A DNA stretch of 64,000 nucleotides from Linnemannia hyalina (GCA_019671135.1 JAHRHY010000005.1:2776001-2840000); one strand, 5' to 3'. Shown: positions 23,069 to 34,163, counted from the stretch's first letter. A program made the numbers and translations. Notes: generated by a model not told the origin, from the sequence alone.

Positions 23069-24814
23069 ATGGCAGCGAATACGGCAAAGAAGAACGAGGA
23101 CGTTGGCAATAAGGTTGTTGGTGCGTTAGATGCACTTACCTTGACGTCGGGACGAGATGAGGGAGCAGGCATGGACGTTGATGTTGACATGCAGGAGACT
23201 GTTGGCTCTGACTTTATGGATGCCCATGCAGCCAGAGGAAAGATGAAGGAGTATTCGATGCAACTGGCGACGTTGACGAGACAGAAGATGCAGTTAGCCG
23301 CGCGCATCCAAGGGTTGAGCCAAGAGGAGGGCGACCAGGAGCGACCAAAGTTGGCGGAACTAACACGTCAGATCGCTGAGGCCAAGACCGCGATGAACGA
23401 GTGGAATGTCATGCTGGATGACCTAGAGAGTGCTGAGAGGTCCATGGGGAGGACGGCATTCTCTAGTGTTGTGACCAGAGAGGAGAATGAGGAGTTGGGG
23501 GTTAAGAAGGGTGGAAAGATTGACGAGATCAAGTTGTTGAATGAGTTTCCGCGTTACCATCGGTTGGTCGAGGCTCATCTGCTTCCTGTTCTTGACATCA
23601 AGATCCATGGTCCCTTGATTACCAACGTCCGAGAGTTCCTGTACGAGTTCCATAGAATAGGAGTAACAAAGTTCACGACGGGCGGGTTCGATGAGAGATG
23701 TTCAAGGTTGTTGTGCTTGGCGAATATGGATCGCAAAGCGTCTGATGCCATGAATGCAGTCTTGAGTCGTGACCCTGAAGGAAAGTGGCCGTGGGCGAGA
23801 TGCGAGAAAGTGTTTGTGGAGAGTGCTATGCTGCCCCTTCATGTGCAGAGGATATAAAAAGGCATATAAAAAATATCCAAAGCCCAAGGAACGGAGTGTT
23901 TACTTCCATAACTGACATATCTCTTCATAGTGGGCAACAGAACACAGAATAAAATAGCAATAGACAGCACATGTTTTTTTAAAATGTAATCTCTCCCCTG
24001 TATTTCGCCCCAAAGATACAGTTGAGAGTACAAGTGCTTTAGATGATGACATACAAGAACTACTCTGGCGAATCTTGCAGTGAGGGTTACAGGTTAATAG
24101 TAGATGGACATATTCAAGAGTGTGGTGTGCGAAAAATAAGAAGACTTTGTTGTTTGGAGAATAGGTTGGTGTTTAGTAGGATAGTTGAACAAAAAATGTT
24201 ACAATGGTTGTCTTATATGCTTGGTATCATATATACATTCTCATCCCATAGTCGCTATGGATATTGTCGAGATCTACAGAGATGTAACAAACACCATATG
24301 ATAACTTGGACCTGAAAGGCCTCCTATGACGCAGACTGAGAGAACAGATGAGGTTGAGAAGGTGATCAAGATGGGGTTAGAACGAGGTGAATCGTACAAG
24401 CAGTACTACCATCGGATGAAGAGGTTGATGGATGTGTACCAAGTCAAGGACTTACCCAAGTTCGCTGATTTGTTATTCTTGCTGCAGAGAGCGGTCGACC
24501 CGAGCGTTCTTACGATGATCTTGTTACAGAAGCGCATTGCGGTCCTTGAGGGGATGCTGGGTGTGGCACCTGATGAAACAACCTTCGAGTCTTATATGGA
24601 CAGTTTGCAGCATATGCAGGGACCCGCAGACAGTGATGAGTGGGCACCGGTTATTTTGGAGAGGAGACGATTGACCGGGGCTGCAGATAACGAAGCAGCG
24701 AGACAGGCCCAGAGTTTAAAGGATAAGCTCATCAACCAGCAGAAGAGGGCAGCGGCAGCAGCAACGCTTGCGACGACAAGTGGAACGCGTGTCGGGGGGA
24801 CTACTGGTGGTAGC
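23069..24814 (+). pseudogene. gag: Gypsy-B Gag fragment, split by MITE C
   Basis: Begins MAANTAKKNEDVGN and matches the N-terminus of the 1868-aa polyprotein of the complete copy. It contains a likely coiled-coil stretch (QLATLTRQKMQLAARIQGL) and the retrotransposon gag core. MITE C sits in the middle (23830-24324) and the frame continues after it to 24814, where the Gypsy-A LTR starts. Confidence 0.9.
23830..24324 (-). mobile_element. MITE copy C (495 bp, TSD TAT)
   Basis: Starts GCTGCCCCTTCATG (one substitution in the terminal repeat) and ends GGCCTCC. Flanked by TAT at 23827-23829 and 24325-24327. The uninterrupted sequence is seen in the complete Gypsy-B (near 39320), which confirms the exact insertion point and the 3-bp duplication. 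Confidence 0.92.
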
Positions 24815-25011
24815 TGTCAAGAAAGCAGACCAAGCAATAGAATGAAGTAGATAAAGAGAACCTTGATCAAGGACTAAGAAATGAGTATAAGGAATAGGTT
24901 AAAGAGTATGTTGTATTGGCGATACCAAGTAAAGAGCTATAGATTTGCTATCTAAGGCCCTTTTATACTCGTTAGGGCGAAGTCACAAGAGCAAGCTCTT
25001 GTCTCGTGACA
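24815..25011 (-). repeat. Gypsy-A 3' LTR of copy 2
   Basis: Reverse complement of 3998-4194, 197 bp, next to the purine tract (reverse complement of 25012-25022). TATA box kept. Confidence 0.93.
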
Positions 25012-25797
25012 ACCTCCCCCTCTAGGGCCGAGTTCCAAGAGGCCTTTGGCTGGGTTTGTGAGGGTGTTGCAGATGGAACTCGCGAACAAGGTCCGGGGAA
25101 TTCTTGACACAGGCGGCCGGTTCCCAGGTTCGTTCGGATACGGGGTAGCCTCTCCAATGTATATAGTATTCAAGGTGGTTGCGCCTGATCCGTGAATCCA
25201 AAATGGCCTCAACCTCGTACTCCTCATCGCCGGAGACGACAAGCGGAGGAGGTCGTTTTGAGGCTCGACCGGGGATCGTATCTGGATGCGCACGCTCAAG
25301 TAAGTTTACATGAAAGACAGGATGTAGCTTGGTCGTTGGTGGTAAATCGAGACGGAAGGATCGAGTGCCGATTTTTTCGAGAATACGGTAAGGGCCCATG
25401 CGCTTATGGTCGAGCTTCTTGCATGGTCTGTTCGTTTGGAGGTTCCGGGCGTCTAGCCATACAAGATCTCCTACTTGCAGATTGGGTTGTGGTTGGGCCT
25501 TGGTGTCGAAGTTCCTGGCATGCTGTTCAATGGCGGTGTGGATATTGAGTTGCATCTCCGCATAGAGGTTCTTTAGGGCCTGGACGCGTTCCTGGGCTGG
25601 GACATTGTCCTTCGAGACTCTTGGGATGGTGATGGTGAATTTCGGATGGTAGCCGAGGTTGGCAAAGAATGGTGTTGTTTTTGTTGTTGAGTGTGTTGCG
25701 TTGTTGTATGCAAATTCTGCTATCGGTAGAAGGGTGCTCCAGTCCGTTTGCTGATAGTCGATATACCCTCGTAGGTACTGTTCCAGTATTGAATTTA

Positions 25798-26292
25798 GCG
25801 GCCCCTTCATGTGCAGAGGATATAAAAAGGCATATAAAAAATATCCAAAGTCCAAGGAACGGAGTGTTGACTTCCATAACTGGCATATCTCTTCATAGTG
25901 GGCAACAGAACACAGAATAAAATAGCAATAGACAGCACAAGAATTTTTAAAATGTAATCTCTCCCCTGTATTTCACGACAAAGATACAGTTGAGAATACA
26001 AGTGCATTAGATGATCACATACAAGAACTACTCTGTCGAATCTTGCAGTGAGGGTTACAGGTTAATAGTAGATGGACATATTCAAGAGTTTGGTGTGCGA
26101 AAAATAAGAAGACTTTGTTGTTTGGAGAATAGGTTGGTGTTTAGTAGGATAGTTAAACAAAAAATGTTACAATGGTTGTCTTATATGCTTGGTATCATAC
26201 ATACACTCTCCTCTAATGGACGCGGTGGATATCGTCAAGATCTGCAGAGATGTAACAAACACCATATGATAATTTGGACTTGAAAGGCCTCC
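25798..26292 (-). mobile_element. MITE copy D (495 bp, TSD TTA)
   Basis: Flanked by TTA at 25795-25797 and 26293-26295. It lies at the same integrase position as copy A in the other Gypsy-A copy and in the same orientation relative to pol. It shares with A the private TAATGCAC variant. Confidence 0.92.
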
Positions 26293-27383
26293 TTACTCTC
26301 TCGGTCTGTCCATCGGTGCGTTGGTGGTAGGCGGTAGAAAGCTTCTGATTGATCCCCAGAGACTTGAACATGGTGGAAACGAAGGCTGAAGTGAAGGTGG
26401 CGCCTCTGTCAGAAACAATGTCATCCGGGAGACCGTGGGCTGAAAATACGCGTTCTAGGAACAAACAGACCGTATCCTGTGCATTGATGTTGTCGTAGGT
26501 GGGGACAAAGTGTGCCATCTTGGTGAATCGGTCCACAAAAACACAGATTGCCGTATAGCCGTTTGAGGGGGGGAGTTGGGTGATGAAATCCATCGATACT
26601 GAGGTCCAGGGGCGATCTGGTACAGGCAGGGGTTGTAAAAGTCCATAAGGCTTGTGAGTGGATGACTTTGTCCGTTGGCAGGTGTCACAACCGTTGATGT
26701 AATCCTTGATGTAACGCCACATGGAAGGCCAGTAAAAGGTTCGACTGACAAGGTCTGAGGTCTTGGTAATTCCAAAATGACCGGCGGTTGGGGCGTCGTG
26801 ACATTCTTGAAGGATTTGTTTCTTGAGTTCGGGATCGTCGGGGACGCAGACAAGGCCATCCCGCAGGAGTAGCCCATCTTGAATTGAGTACTGGGCATTG
26901 TCCGAGTTCGACTTTGCGGTCTTGGCGAGTATTGGACCAAAGTATAGATCATCGGGGATTAGTGTCTTGATTTTTTCCTGGATCGCTGGCGTCTCTGGTT
27001 GCAGTGACCGGGCCTGGATGGTGTTCAGAATCTGGATCGGCGGTAGGAGGGTCATCTCGGTCTTGCCGTGCTGGGCCGCACCTCCCTCTCCAGGGTTGTC
27101 CCGCCGGGACAAAGCATCGGCAGCGGCATTCTGGGAGCCAGGGCGGTAATGGATGGTAAAGTTGTAGTCAGACAAGATTTCAGACCAGCGGACTTGACGG
27201 CGGCTCAATTGGCGCGTGGTGGTAAAGTACTCAAGATTTCTGTGGTCGGTGATGACTTCCGTGGTAGCGGGCGAGAATTCCAGGTAGTGTCGCCAATGTT
27301 TAAAGGCAGACACAATGGCAAGGAGTTCTTTGTCGTAGATCTGATAGTTGAGTTCAGCAGGCAATAGTTTTCGGGAGTAGTAA

Positions 27384-27878
27384 GCGGCCCCTTCATGTGC
27401 AGAGGATATAAAAAAGCATATAAAAAATATCCAAAGTCCAAGGAACGGAGTGTTGACTTCCATAACTGGCATATCTCTTCATAGTGGGCAACAGAACACA
27501 GAATAAAATAGCAATAGACAGCACAAGAATTTTTAAAATGTAATCTCTCCCCTGTATTTCACGACAAAGATACAGTTGAGAATACAAGTGCTTTAGATGA
27601 TCACATACAAGAACTACTCTGTCGAATCTTGCAGTGAGGGTTACAGTTTAATAGTAGATGAACACATTCAAGATATTGGTGAGCGAAAAATAAGAAGACT
27701 TTGTTGTTTGGAGAATGTAGTTGTGTTTAGTAGGATAATCGCGCAAGGAATGTTACAGTGGTTGTTTTAAATGGTTGATATCATACATACACTCTCCTCT
27801 AATGGACGCGGTGGATATCGTCAAGATCTGCAGAGATGTAACAAACACCATATGATAATTTGGACTTGAAAGGCCTCC
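27384..27878 (-). mobile_element. MITE copy E (495 bp, TSD TAA)
   Basis: Flanked by TAA at 27381-27383 and 27879-27881, inside RNase H. Gypsy-A copy 1 has the uninterrupted site (near 1625), so this insertion is specific to copy 2. Subtype I inner sequence (CGCTCACCAATATCTTGAAT). Confidence 0.92.
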
Positions 27879-29712
27879 TAAGCGATAGGATGTAGGCGTC
27901 CATCTTGGTCACGCTGACTGCAGACAGCGCCGAGGGCCTTGTCAGAAGCGTCAGTTTCAATGATGCAGGGGCGATCTGGTTGGAAATGCCGAAGGACGGG
28001 GCCAGACATGAAGCGTGACTTGAGCTCCGTGAAAGCGGCTTGTGCGATAGCGGTCCAGACAAAGTTAGTATTTTTCTTGAGTAACGCGGTGAGAGGCGCG
28101 GCGATATGGGAGTATTTCCGTACAAAACGACGGTAGAAGTTGGAGAAACCCAGAAAGCACTGGACATCCGAAACGGAAGAGGGAGTGGGCCAATCGCGAA
28201 TGGCGGCAACCTTGGCGGGGTCCATAGAAATACCGTCAGTTCCGATCACAAAGCCGAGGAATTCGACTTTGTCCTTGTCGAACGAGCATTTCTCGAGTTT
28301 TAAGCATAGACCAGCGTCTTGGAGCTTGCTGAGAACTTTGCGGACATGCGCGGTATGTTCCTCAAGGGTGTCGGAGTAGATGAGAATGTCGTCAATGTAT
28401 AGCACGACAAAGTCATCTAGGTAATCGCGGAGGACGTCGTTGGCGAAAGCTTGGAAAGTTCCGGGAGCGTTCATTAGTCCGAAGGGCATGACTGTATACT
28501 CGAAGTGGCCATAGCGGCAGCGGAATGCAGTCTTCCATTCGTCGCCCTCCTTGATGCGGAGAAGATTGTATGCTCCTCGCATGTCGAGCTTGGTGAAATA
28601 CTTGGCTTTGCCTAGTCGGTCGAAAGTTTCGGAGATCAGTGGCAGAGGGCATCGATTGGGGACAGTCACCTTGTTGAGGCCTCGATAGTCGACACAGAGG
28701 CGGAGAGAACCGTCTTTCTTTTTAACAAAAAGGACGGGGGCGCCAGCTGGAGACTCGGATCGACGGATGAACCCTTTTGCAAGGTTTTCTTGAATATATT
28801 CGCGTAGAACTTGCAGTTCCGTTTGTGATAGGTTGTACACTGGTCCAAATGGCACGGTGGCTCCTTCGACCACAGGGATATTGTGATCATAGGGTCGATG
28901 TGGCGGTAGCTTGTCGGCTTGCATCTTGGAGAATACCTGAGCATATTCGGCATATTTCTCGGGCAGTTGGACTGTGGGTTTTGATTCAGGGATAGAGTTG
29001 TCGTTGGTGGTTGCGCTGGCGAGTTCTTCGATTCGGGAGACGTCGAGCATGTATCCGACTCCTTGATTGGTCTTGAGGATCTGACGGAGTTGTGTATTGC
29101 TAATAATGGAGATGTTGGTTGCTGATCGGTTCTTGGCGGATTTGGATAGTTGGTTGGATCCTGAGGTGTACTTGGTGGGAACCAAAGTGGATTTGGGTTT
29201 GGAAGGTGGCAGAAGGATTCGGTCTTGTTCCTGGAAGGAAGGGATGGATCGAGGCATTGTTGATTGTGCAAGGGGGGAAAGCTTGTCGAGTGTGTGCTGA
29301 TGGAGGCATGGCATAGTAATGGTTCGTTTCTCCCAGTCGATATATGGGTTGTGTGAGCGGAGCCAGTCCATGCCAAGAATAATGGCATAATTGCCAAGTG
29401 CAATGAGTTGAAAAGTGTGTGTGGAAAAGTGTTGTGAGTGGGATTGCATAACCAATGTGGTGGCGTGATGAGAGGTATGTGTTGAACCATTGGCAAGAGA
29501 GATTTGTAATAAGTGTTGTGCTAGTGGAAGATTGTGCTGTTGTGCTAGATTTTGATGAATGAATGAGATGGTTGCTCCTGAGTCGATCATTGCATGGACT
29601 GGTAGTGAGGAGTTTTGGAAGTGAAGAGTAATTGGAATAGTAATAGGGGATAGCAGAGGATCATTTGGAGATTTGTTATACAGCTCGCCCAGACACACTC
29701 CAACTTTACTGT

Positions 29713-31008
29713 CTAGGCTGAATCTTTTTCCAATTGGAAAGAGATTGCATCGGGCTGGTCGCTAGTCTGTGTAGGCTGAAGGGCCGAGATCGAGGCTGTT
29801 GCCTTTGGGGCGTTCTTGAACGAGGGCTTTGCAGGTTTCTTGGGGCAGTCGTCAAGCCAATGATCTGCTGAACCACAGTAGGTGCACAGTCCTTCCTTTT
29901 GACGACGAAGACGCTCAGACGGTGGCAAAGGACCATGGCGAGCATGCGAGAGATCCATGTCCATCGAAGTGGTCGCGGGAGCTGAGGTAGCAGGGGTGGA
30001 CGCGGTAGTTGGGGTGGATGAGGCTTGAGTGGTAGTAGAAGTGTGGGCAGTGGTGGAACGGGACGGAGTGCTGGAAGATTTGTTGCCGGAACGGGTCACT
30101 GCATAGCCGTACTGTCGGTTGTCGATGTCGATAGCCAATTGTTAAAACTCGGCAAAGGTAGGTGGCTCGGGGTAGTTTGCCATGGCTTCTTGAACAGACT
30201 CCTTCAGGCCGAGGCGGAACTGTGAAATCATTGCGCTATCATTCCATGCTGTATCCGCTGCAAGGTTGACGAAACGGTTTGTATAGTCGATGGCAGAACC
30301 GCGCTGTCTAAGTTGACGGAGTTGGGTTTCTGCTAGGACGTGAGCATTGGAGACTCCAAAGTTCTTACTCATAAGAGCAAAGAACTGATCCAGGTTAGAA
30401 ATACATGCGGGTCTCTCCTCGACAGGCAACTTGAAGGACGGAACGTATCTCTGCATGTACTTGAACGCTGCAGTATCACCGAGGCGCGAGATAGCCAGCA
30501 CAATGCGGTCGTGGTCGTTCGGATAGAGGGTCTCGTTTGCAACGAAGAAGAGTTCCAGCTGAGCCTGAAACCCTTTCCAATCTTCACGCTTGCCGGAGAA
30601 GACTGCGGGGGGTGCTACTTTTGGCCTCGAAGGGGAGCTATTGCTGGAGTGAGGTGTAGTTGATTGGAAGATGGCACTCACTGTGTTGGTGACATCGGTC
30701 TTGTGATCATAAAATAGTTTGCCTAGTTCTGCGCGAGTGATGGGTGGTAATTGTGACGTCATCTTCTGGACGTTGGATTCGAGGCTGAGTAATCGAGGGT
30801 TGAGGTTGACGGTCAGGCTTGTGAAGAAATCTTCGTTCGAAAGAATGAAGTCCAGCATATCACGGTACTTCTGAACAGTCTCCTCGAGTTCGGTGACTTT
30901 GGCTTGCAAGGGAGTGACCGTCTGAACTATTTGTTCAAGTGTGGCTACTCGGTCCATCAGTGCTTGGAAGCGCGCGTTGGCTGTAAGGATCTCACTATCG
31001 GGTAGCAT
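29713..31008 (-). pseudogene. gag: Gypsy-A Gag with an in-frame stop
   Basis: Starts at 31008 (MLPDSEILTANARFQ) with a heptad-like N-terminus, then the retrotransposon gag core (FSGKREDWKGFQAQLELFF, near 30600), and reaches TAA at 30142-30144. The same frame continues without a break to 29713 and contains a CCHC zinc knuckle CTYCGSADHWLDDC (near 29880). The stop reads TTT TAA CAA TTG, and the residues around it (PTFAEF, then QLAIDIDNR) are a normally continuous gag region. It is most simply a nonsense mutation; leaky readthrough is an alternative because CAA follows the stop. Confidence 0.85.
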
Positions 31009-31107
31009 TGTAGTTGATACGGAAAGTGAAGAGTTGTTGTAGTTTCTGAGGGTTGTGGGTTGTGTACGGAAGATGGTAGTAAAAGAGGAAAGAACTTGAA
31101 GAAGATA

Positions 31108-31602
31108 GGAGGCCTTTCAAGTCCAAATTATCATATGGTGTTTGTTACATCTCTGCAGATCTTGACGATATCCACCGCGTCCATTAGAGGAGAGTGTATG
31201 TATGATATCAACCATTTAAAACAACCACTGTAACATTCCTTGCGCGATTATCCTACTAAACACAACTACATTCTCCAAACAACAAAGTCTTCTTATTTTT
31301 CGCTCACCAATATCTTGAATGTGTTCATCTACTATTAAACTGTAACCCTCACTGCAAGATTCGACAGAGTAGTTCTTGTATGTGATCATCTAAAGCACTT
31401 GTATTCTCAACTGTATCTTTGTCGTGAAATACAGGGGAGAGATTACATTTTAAAAATTCTTGTGCTGTCTATTGCTATTTTATTCTGTGTTCTGTTGCCC
31501 ACTATGAAGAGATATGCCAGTTATGGAAGTCAACACTCCGTTCCTTGGACTTTGGATATTTTTTATATGCCTTTTTATATCCTCTGCACATGAAGGGGCC
31601 GC
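31108..31602 (+). mobile_element. MITE copy F (495 bp, flanks do not match)
   Basis: Complete MITE, subtype I. Left flank ATA (31105-31107) is Gypsy-A leader; right flank TAC (31603-31605) is unrelated AT-rich DNA before a transposase gene. The 3-bp duplication seen at other copies is missing, and the Gypsy-A 5' LTR is gone, which points to recombination through the MITE. Confidence 0.88.
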
Positions 31603-31736
31603 TACCGAATAAAATATAAAAATATATTTGTATTCTCAACTATGTGCTTGCTGTATGATAGATACCATCCTACATGCTGTTGTGTATACAGTTAAGTATA
31701 AGCCTTTTTAAAAAATTGTTATTGTTGGTTAACGTC

Positions 31737-33020
31737 ATGACAATCCAATACATAAATATTATTATGGATCTAACAAAACACCTCAAACAACTGCTTGATG
31801 ACCATTGGACTTTCCTCAACGCTGGATGGCCAACAATTACACCACGTAATAATCATCGTACTGTAAGCAAGGAAATTGGGTATATGCCAGAAATAAAAGA
31901 AACCCTAAATCGACGCCTTGGTCCTATTCCAGTGTACTTCTTTCTTGTTGACATCTGGCCAAAGGTTAAGTATCCTGGTCCATACAAAGAAGTGGAGAAA
32001 GGTCTTTTAATGCTCTACCATCTTGTCAAAGGACTGTCTATGGAAGCAATGGAACCACACATGCCAAAAAGTAGTTTTCATGCAATGCACTCTGTGTTTT
32101 ATAAGAAAGAATATACTTTGCACAACAAGTACATCACCAACTGTATTGCAACAATGTTCTCCACAATTAAAATACGCCTTTTGTCTGCAAAGGAAAAGAA
32201 TCCTCCATTATTTAAGCATGTTACATTGCATCTTGATGGTCATGATACAAGAGCAACATACAAAGGTGAGAGTAGTGCTGATATGTACTCTTACAAGCTG
32301 AAAAAGTCAGGATTACGCACACAGGTAGCAATGGATTGTAATGGCATGGCTTTATTTGTCTCCAAATCTGCATCTTGCAAGAACAATGCTGATGGAACAA
32401 TGCTGCTAACGATGAAGTTGGACAAGAGAGTGCATGAGATGGATTGCATTGCTCTCGATGGAGGGTATCCACAGTTCTTAAGGAGGCTTATAGATGAGTC
32501 TGACACTCTTAGAATCCAAAATTTCGCTCATCCATACCGTAAACAGAAGAACAAGGAACTTACACAGGAAGAAGCGTTATACAATACCACCTTTGGTAGT
32601 TTCCGCTCGCAGATGGAATCTCTGTTTGCAGACCTTGGTTCCACATTTGAGAAACACAACAACCGTACTCCTGTGTTGGTGGATAAGAAACAAACATATA
32701 ATTTGCAGTTGAAGTTATCTTTGTTACTCTTAAACATGAAAAAGATGGTTGCTTTGTTGAAGATTTCTGCAGAACCAATTCATACAGCTTGGCTTCGCGA
32801 AGGATTCGAGTATCCGACAACAGAGAACGACGTTGAGCAACCAATGGGATATGTTGATGTTGGTGCGCTAGTGGAGGATGGAAATACAATGGCACAACTC
32901 CAGAACAAATTTCTTGGTATTAATCTTCATGGTGATGTTGATGAGGACCAGTACTCTGATGAGGACACACCAATGGATCCACCAGTAATACTGCAACCCG
33001 GCCTTTCCATTGCGCTTTGA
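31737..33020 (+). CDS. PIF/Harbinger (IS5-like) DDE transposase
   Basis: Intact single-exon frame of 427 codons from ATG 31737 (a second in-frame ATG is at 31764). It resembles the DDE_Tnp_4 superfamily endonuclease: first Asp in LHLDGHDTRATYKG (D167), then YSYKLKKSGLRTQVAMD, second Asp in IALDGGYPQFLRR (D241), and Glu in GSFRSQMESLF (E294). The spacing is usual for this group. An acidic tail follows (DVDEDQYSDEDTPMD). Such enzymes cut at terminal inverted repeats and give 3-bp TWA duplications. No inverted repeats clearly bounding this gene were found; MITE F lies 134 bp upstream. It may supply transposase for the MITEs (inference), or be a domesticated gene. Confidence 0.8.
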   Translation: MTIQYINIIMDLTKHLKQLLDDHWTFLNAGWPTITPRNNHRTVSKEIGYMPEIKETLNRRLGPIPVYFFLVDIWPKVKYPGPYKEVEKGLLMLYHLVKGLSMEAMEPHMPKSSFHAMHSVFYKKEYTLHNKYITNCIATMFSTIKIRLLSAKEKNPPLFKHVTLHLDGHDTRATYKGESSADMYSYKLKKSGLRTQVAMDCNGMALFVSKSASCKNNADGTMLLTMKLDKRVHEMDCIALDGGYPQFLRRLIDESDTLRIQNFAHPYRKQKNKELTQEEALYNTTFGSFRSQMESLFADLGSTFEKHNNRTPVLVDKKQTYNLQLKLSLLLLNMKKMVALLKISAEPIHTAWLREGFEYPTTENDVEQPMGYVDVGALVEDGNTMAQLQNKFLGINLHGDVDEDQYSDEDTPMDPPVILQPGLSIAL

Positions 33021-33740
33021 GGTACGTAGTACGAAGCGACAAATGGATGTTAATGGTAATTTGTAGACTTATTGCAGGTTTTTAAAAGAATAGACATACA
33101 TAGCCTATTTAGTCTGCGTTGAGATACGGTATTAACTGCCTAGACGCTAATATGCACCGGTATCTATTATTAAAAGTCATGGTATTATTGTAGTAGATCG
33201 GATGCTATTCTATGCTATTCTACAACATTCCTTTTTATTTAACAAAGAGGATAAACACATGTACAAACCTACGTCATAAAAGAATACATAAACACATGTA
33301 CAAACCTATGTCATAAAAGAATACTACATTCTTAACCATTTTTAAACCCCGTCTTTAACGCCAAGCAGTCTTAATAAGCAAGATCTACGTCATACGAGGA
33401 ACACTACGTTATTAACCACTTAGATGCCTTTTTAAAACTCTTTTGTTACTAAGCGCCAAGCAGTGTTAATAAGCAAGCGCTATTAATATCCAATGTGGCA
33501 GTGTCCCATGAATTAGTATAAATAAAGGACTCCACTTCCCTCTTGCTTAATCTTTATCTTATCTAGTAACCAACCAACCATTATCCATATCTATACAACC
33601 ATCCATACCTATACAACCATCTTTTATTGCAATTCTTTATATCAGTGTACTAAGCAGCTGCAATCTACCACACATAAACTGAAAAGTCATTCACACCCAC
33701 CATACCACAAGTACAATCTATATTGTTCATATCCAAAAAC
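33021..33740 (+). promoter_or_regulatory. Intergenic region with repeats, CCAAT and TATA boxes upstream of the Cys/His gene
   Basis: Two imperfect direct repeats of about 33 bp (AAACACATGTACAAACCTAC/TG..., near 33255-33325) and two copies of CGCCAAGCAG-GTTAATAAGCAAG (near 33359 and 33451). A CCAAT at 33490-33494 and TATAAATA at 33517-33524 are followed by a CT-rich stretch and an AACCATYYAT-type repeat leader. The start codon is at 33741. This is a well-formed core promoter, so the downstream gene was probably a real cellular gene. Confidence 0.6.
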
Positions 33741-33994
33741 ATGCAGTACGTTCAGCTTACAATCGAGCTCATCACCAAGGCCTTCGAGACATTTTCTTCT
33801 AAGAAGGGAGTGGAGTTTACCAAGAAAGATGCAAATAAGATCTTTAAGGCGCTTGATGGGGATAAGGAAGTGGAGAGATACTACTTTTGTGGAGCAAAGT
33901 GCGTCAAGTCCAAGCGTAAATGCATGAAGGAAGTTGACGATGAAGGCATGCATTGTTATGTCCACGATCCTGCGCGCAAGTGTCAAGGCACAAC

Positions 33995-34163
33995 TGAAAA
34001 TTTTTACGCTAGTCACGCACAATCGAATTGATAAGACAAGAGAGGGATCTTTGTTAACAGCCCAGACACCTCCATTTATGTCGGTGTCTGGTCATATGAC
34101 TAAATTACTGTCTCTAGCCTAATTACATTAGCTGACACCCCCGAGACAGGCAAATATGCGACA
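33995..34163 (-). repeat. Gypsy-B 3' LTR
   Basis: 169 bp. It contains a stem-loop CCAGACACC (34062-34070) / GGTGTCTGG (34083-34091) with TTATGT in the loop and a GTCATATGAC palindrome right after. Confidence 0.95.

Larger units (their letters stand above)
22138..24814 (+). mobile_element. Gypsy-B copy 2 (5' LTR, leader and part of gag)
   Basis: 5' LTR, a roughly 760-bp leader and the first part of gag, nearly identical to the complete copy at 33995-41013. It is cut by Gypsy-A copy 2 at 24814 and also contains MITE C. Everything after mid-gag is absent from the window. Confidence 0.92.
25022..29731 (-). pseudogene. pol: Gypsy-A Pol polyprotein, copy 2, split by MITEs D and E
   Basis: The pol frame overlaps the end of gag (gag stop at 29713-29715) and reads protease (MIDSGATISFIH, near 29580), RT with YIDD box (near 28395), RNase H (ETDASDKALGAV), then MITE E, then integrase, MITE D and chromodomain ending at 25022. 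It has no ATG of its own near the gag end. The gag frame has GAA AAA GAT in this overlap, where a -1 slip on AAA would enter the pol frame; this is a possible expression route, not a proven one. The two MITEs make it non-functional. Confidence 0.9.
24815..31107 (-). mobile_element. Gypsy-A copy 2, carrying MITEs D and E
   Basis: Minus-strand element inserted in Gypsy-B copy 2. The 3' LTR is at 24815-25011 and left flank GTAGC (24810-24814) is the expected duplicated site. Coding order (minus) is gag 31008-29713, then pol 29698 to 25022. At 31107 it stops abruptly at MITE F in its leader; the 5' LTR and second GTAGC are absent, so this side is rearranged. Confidence 0.92.
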
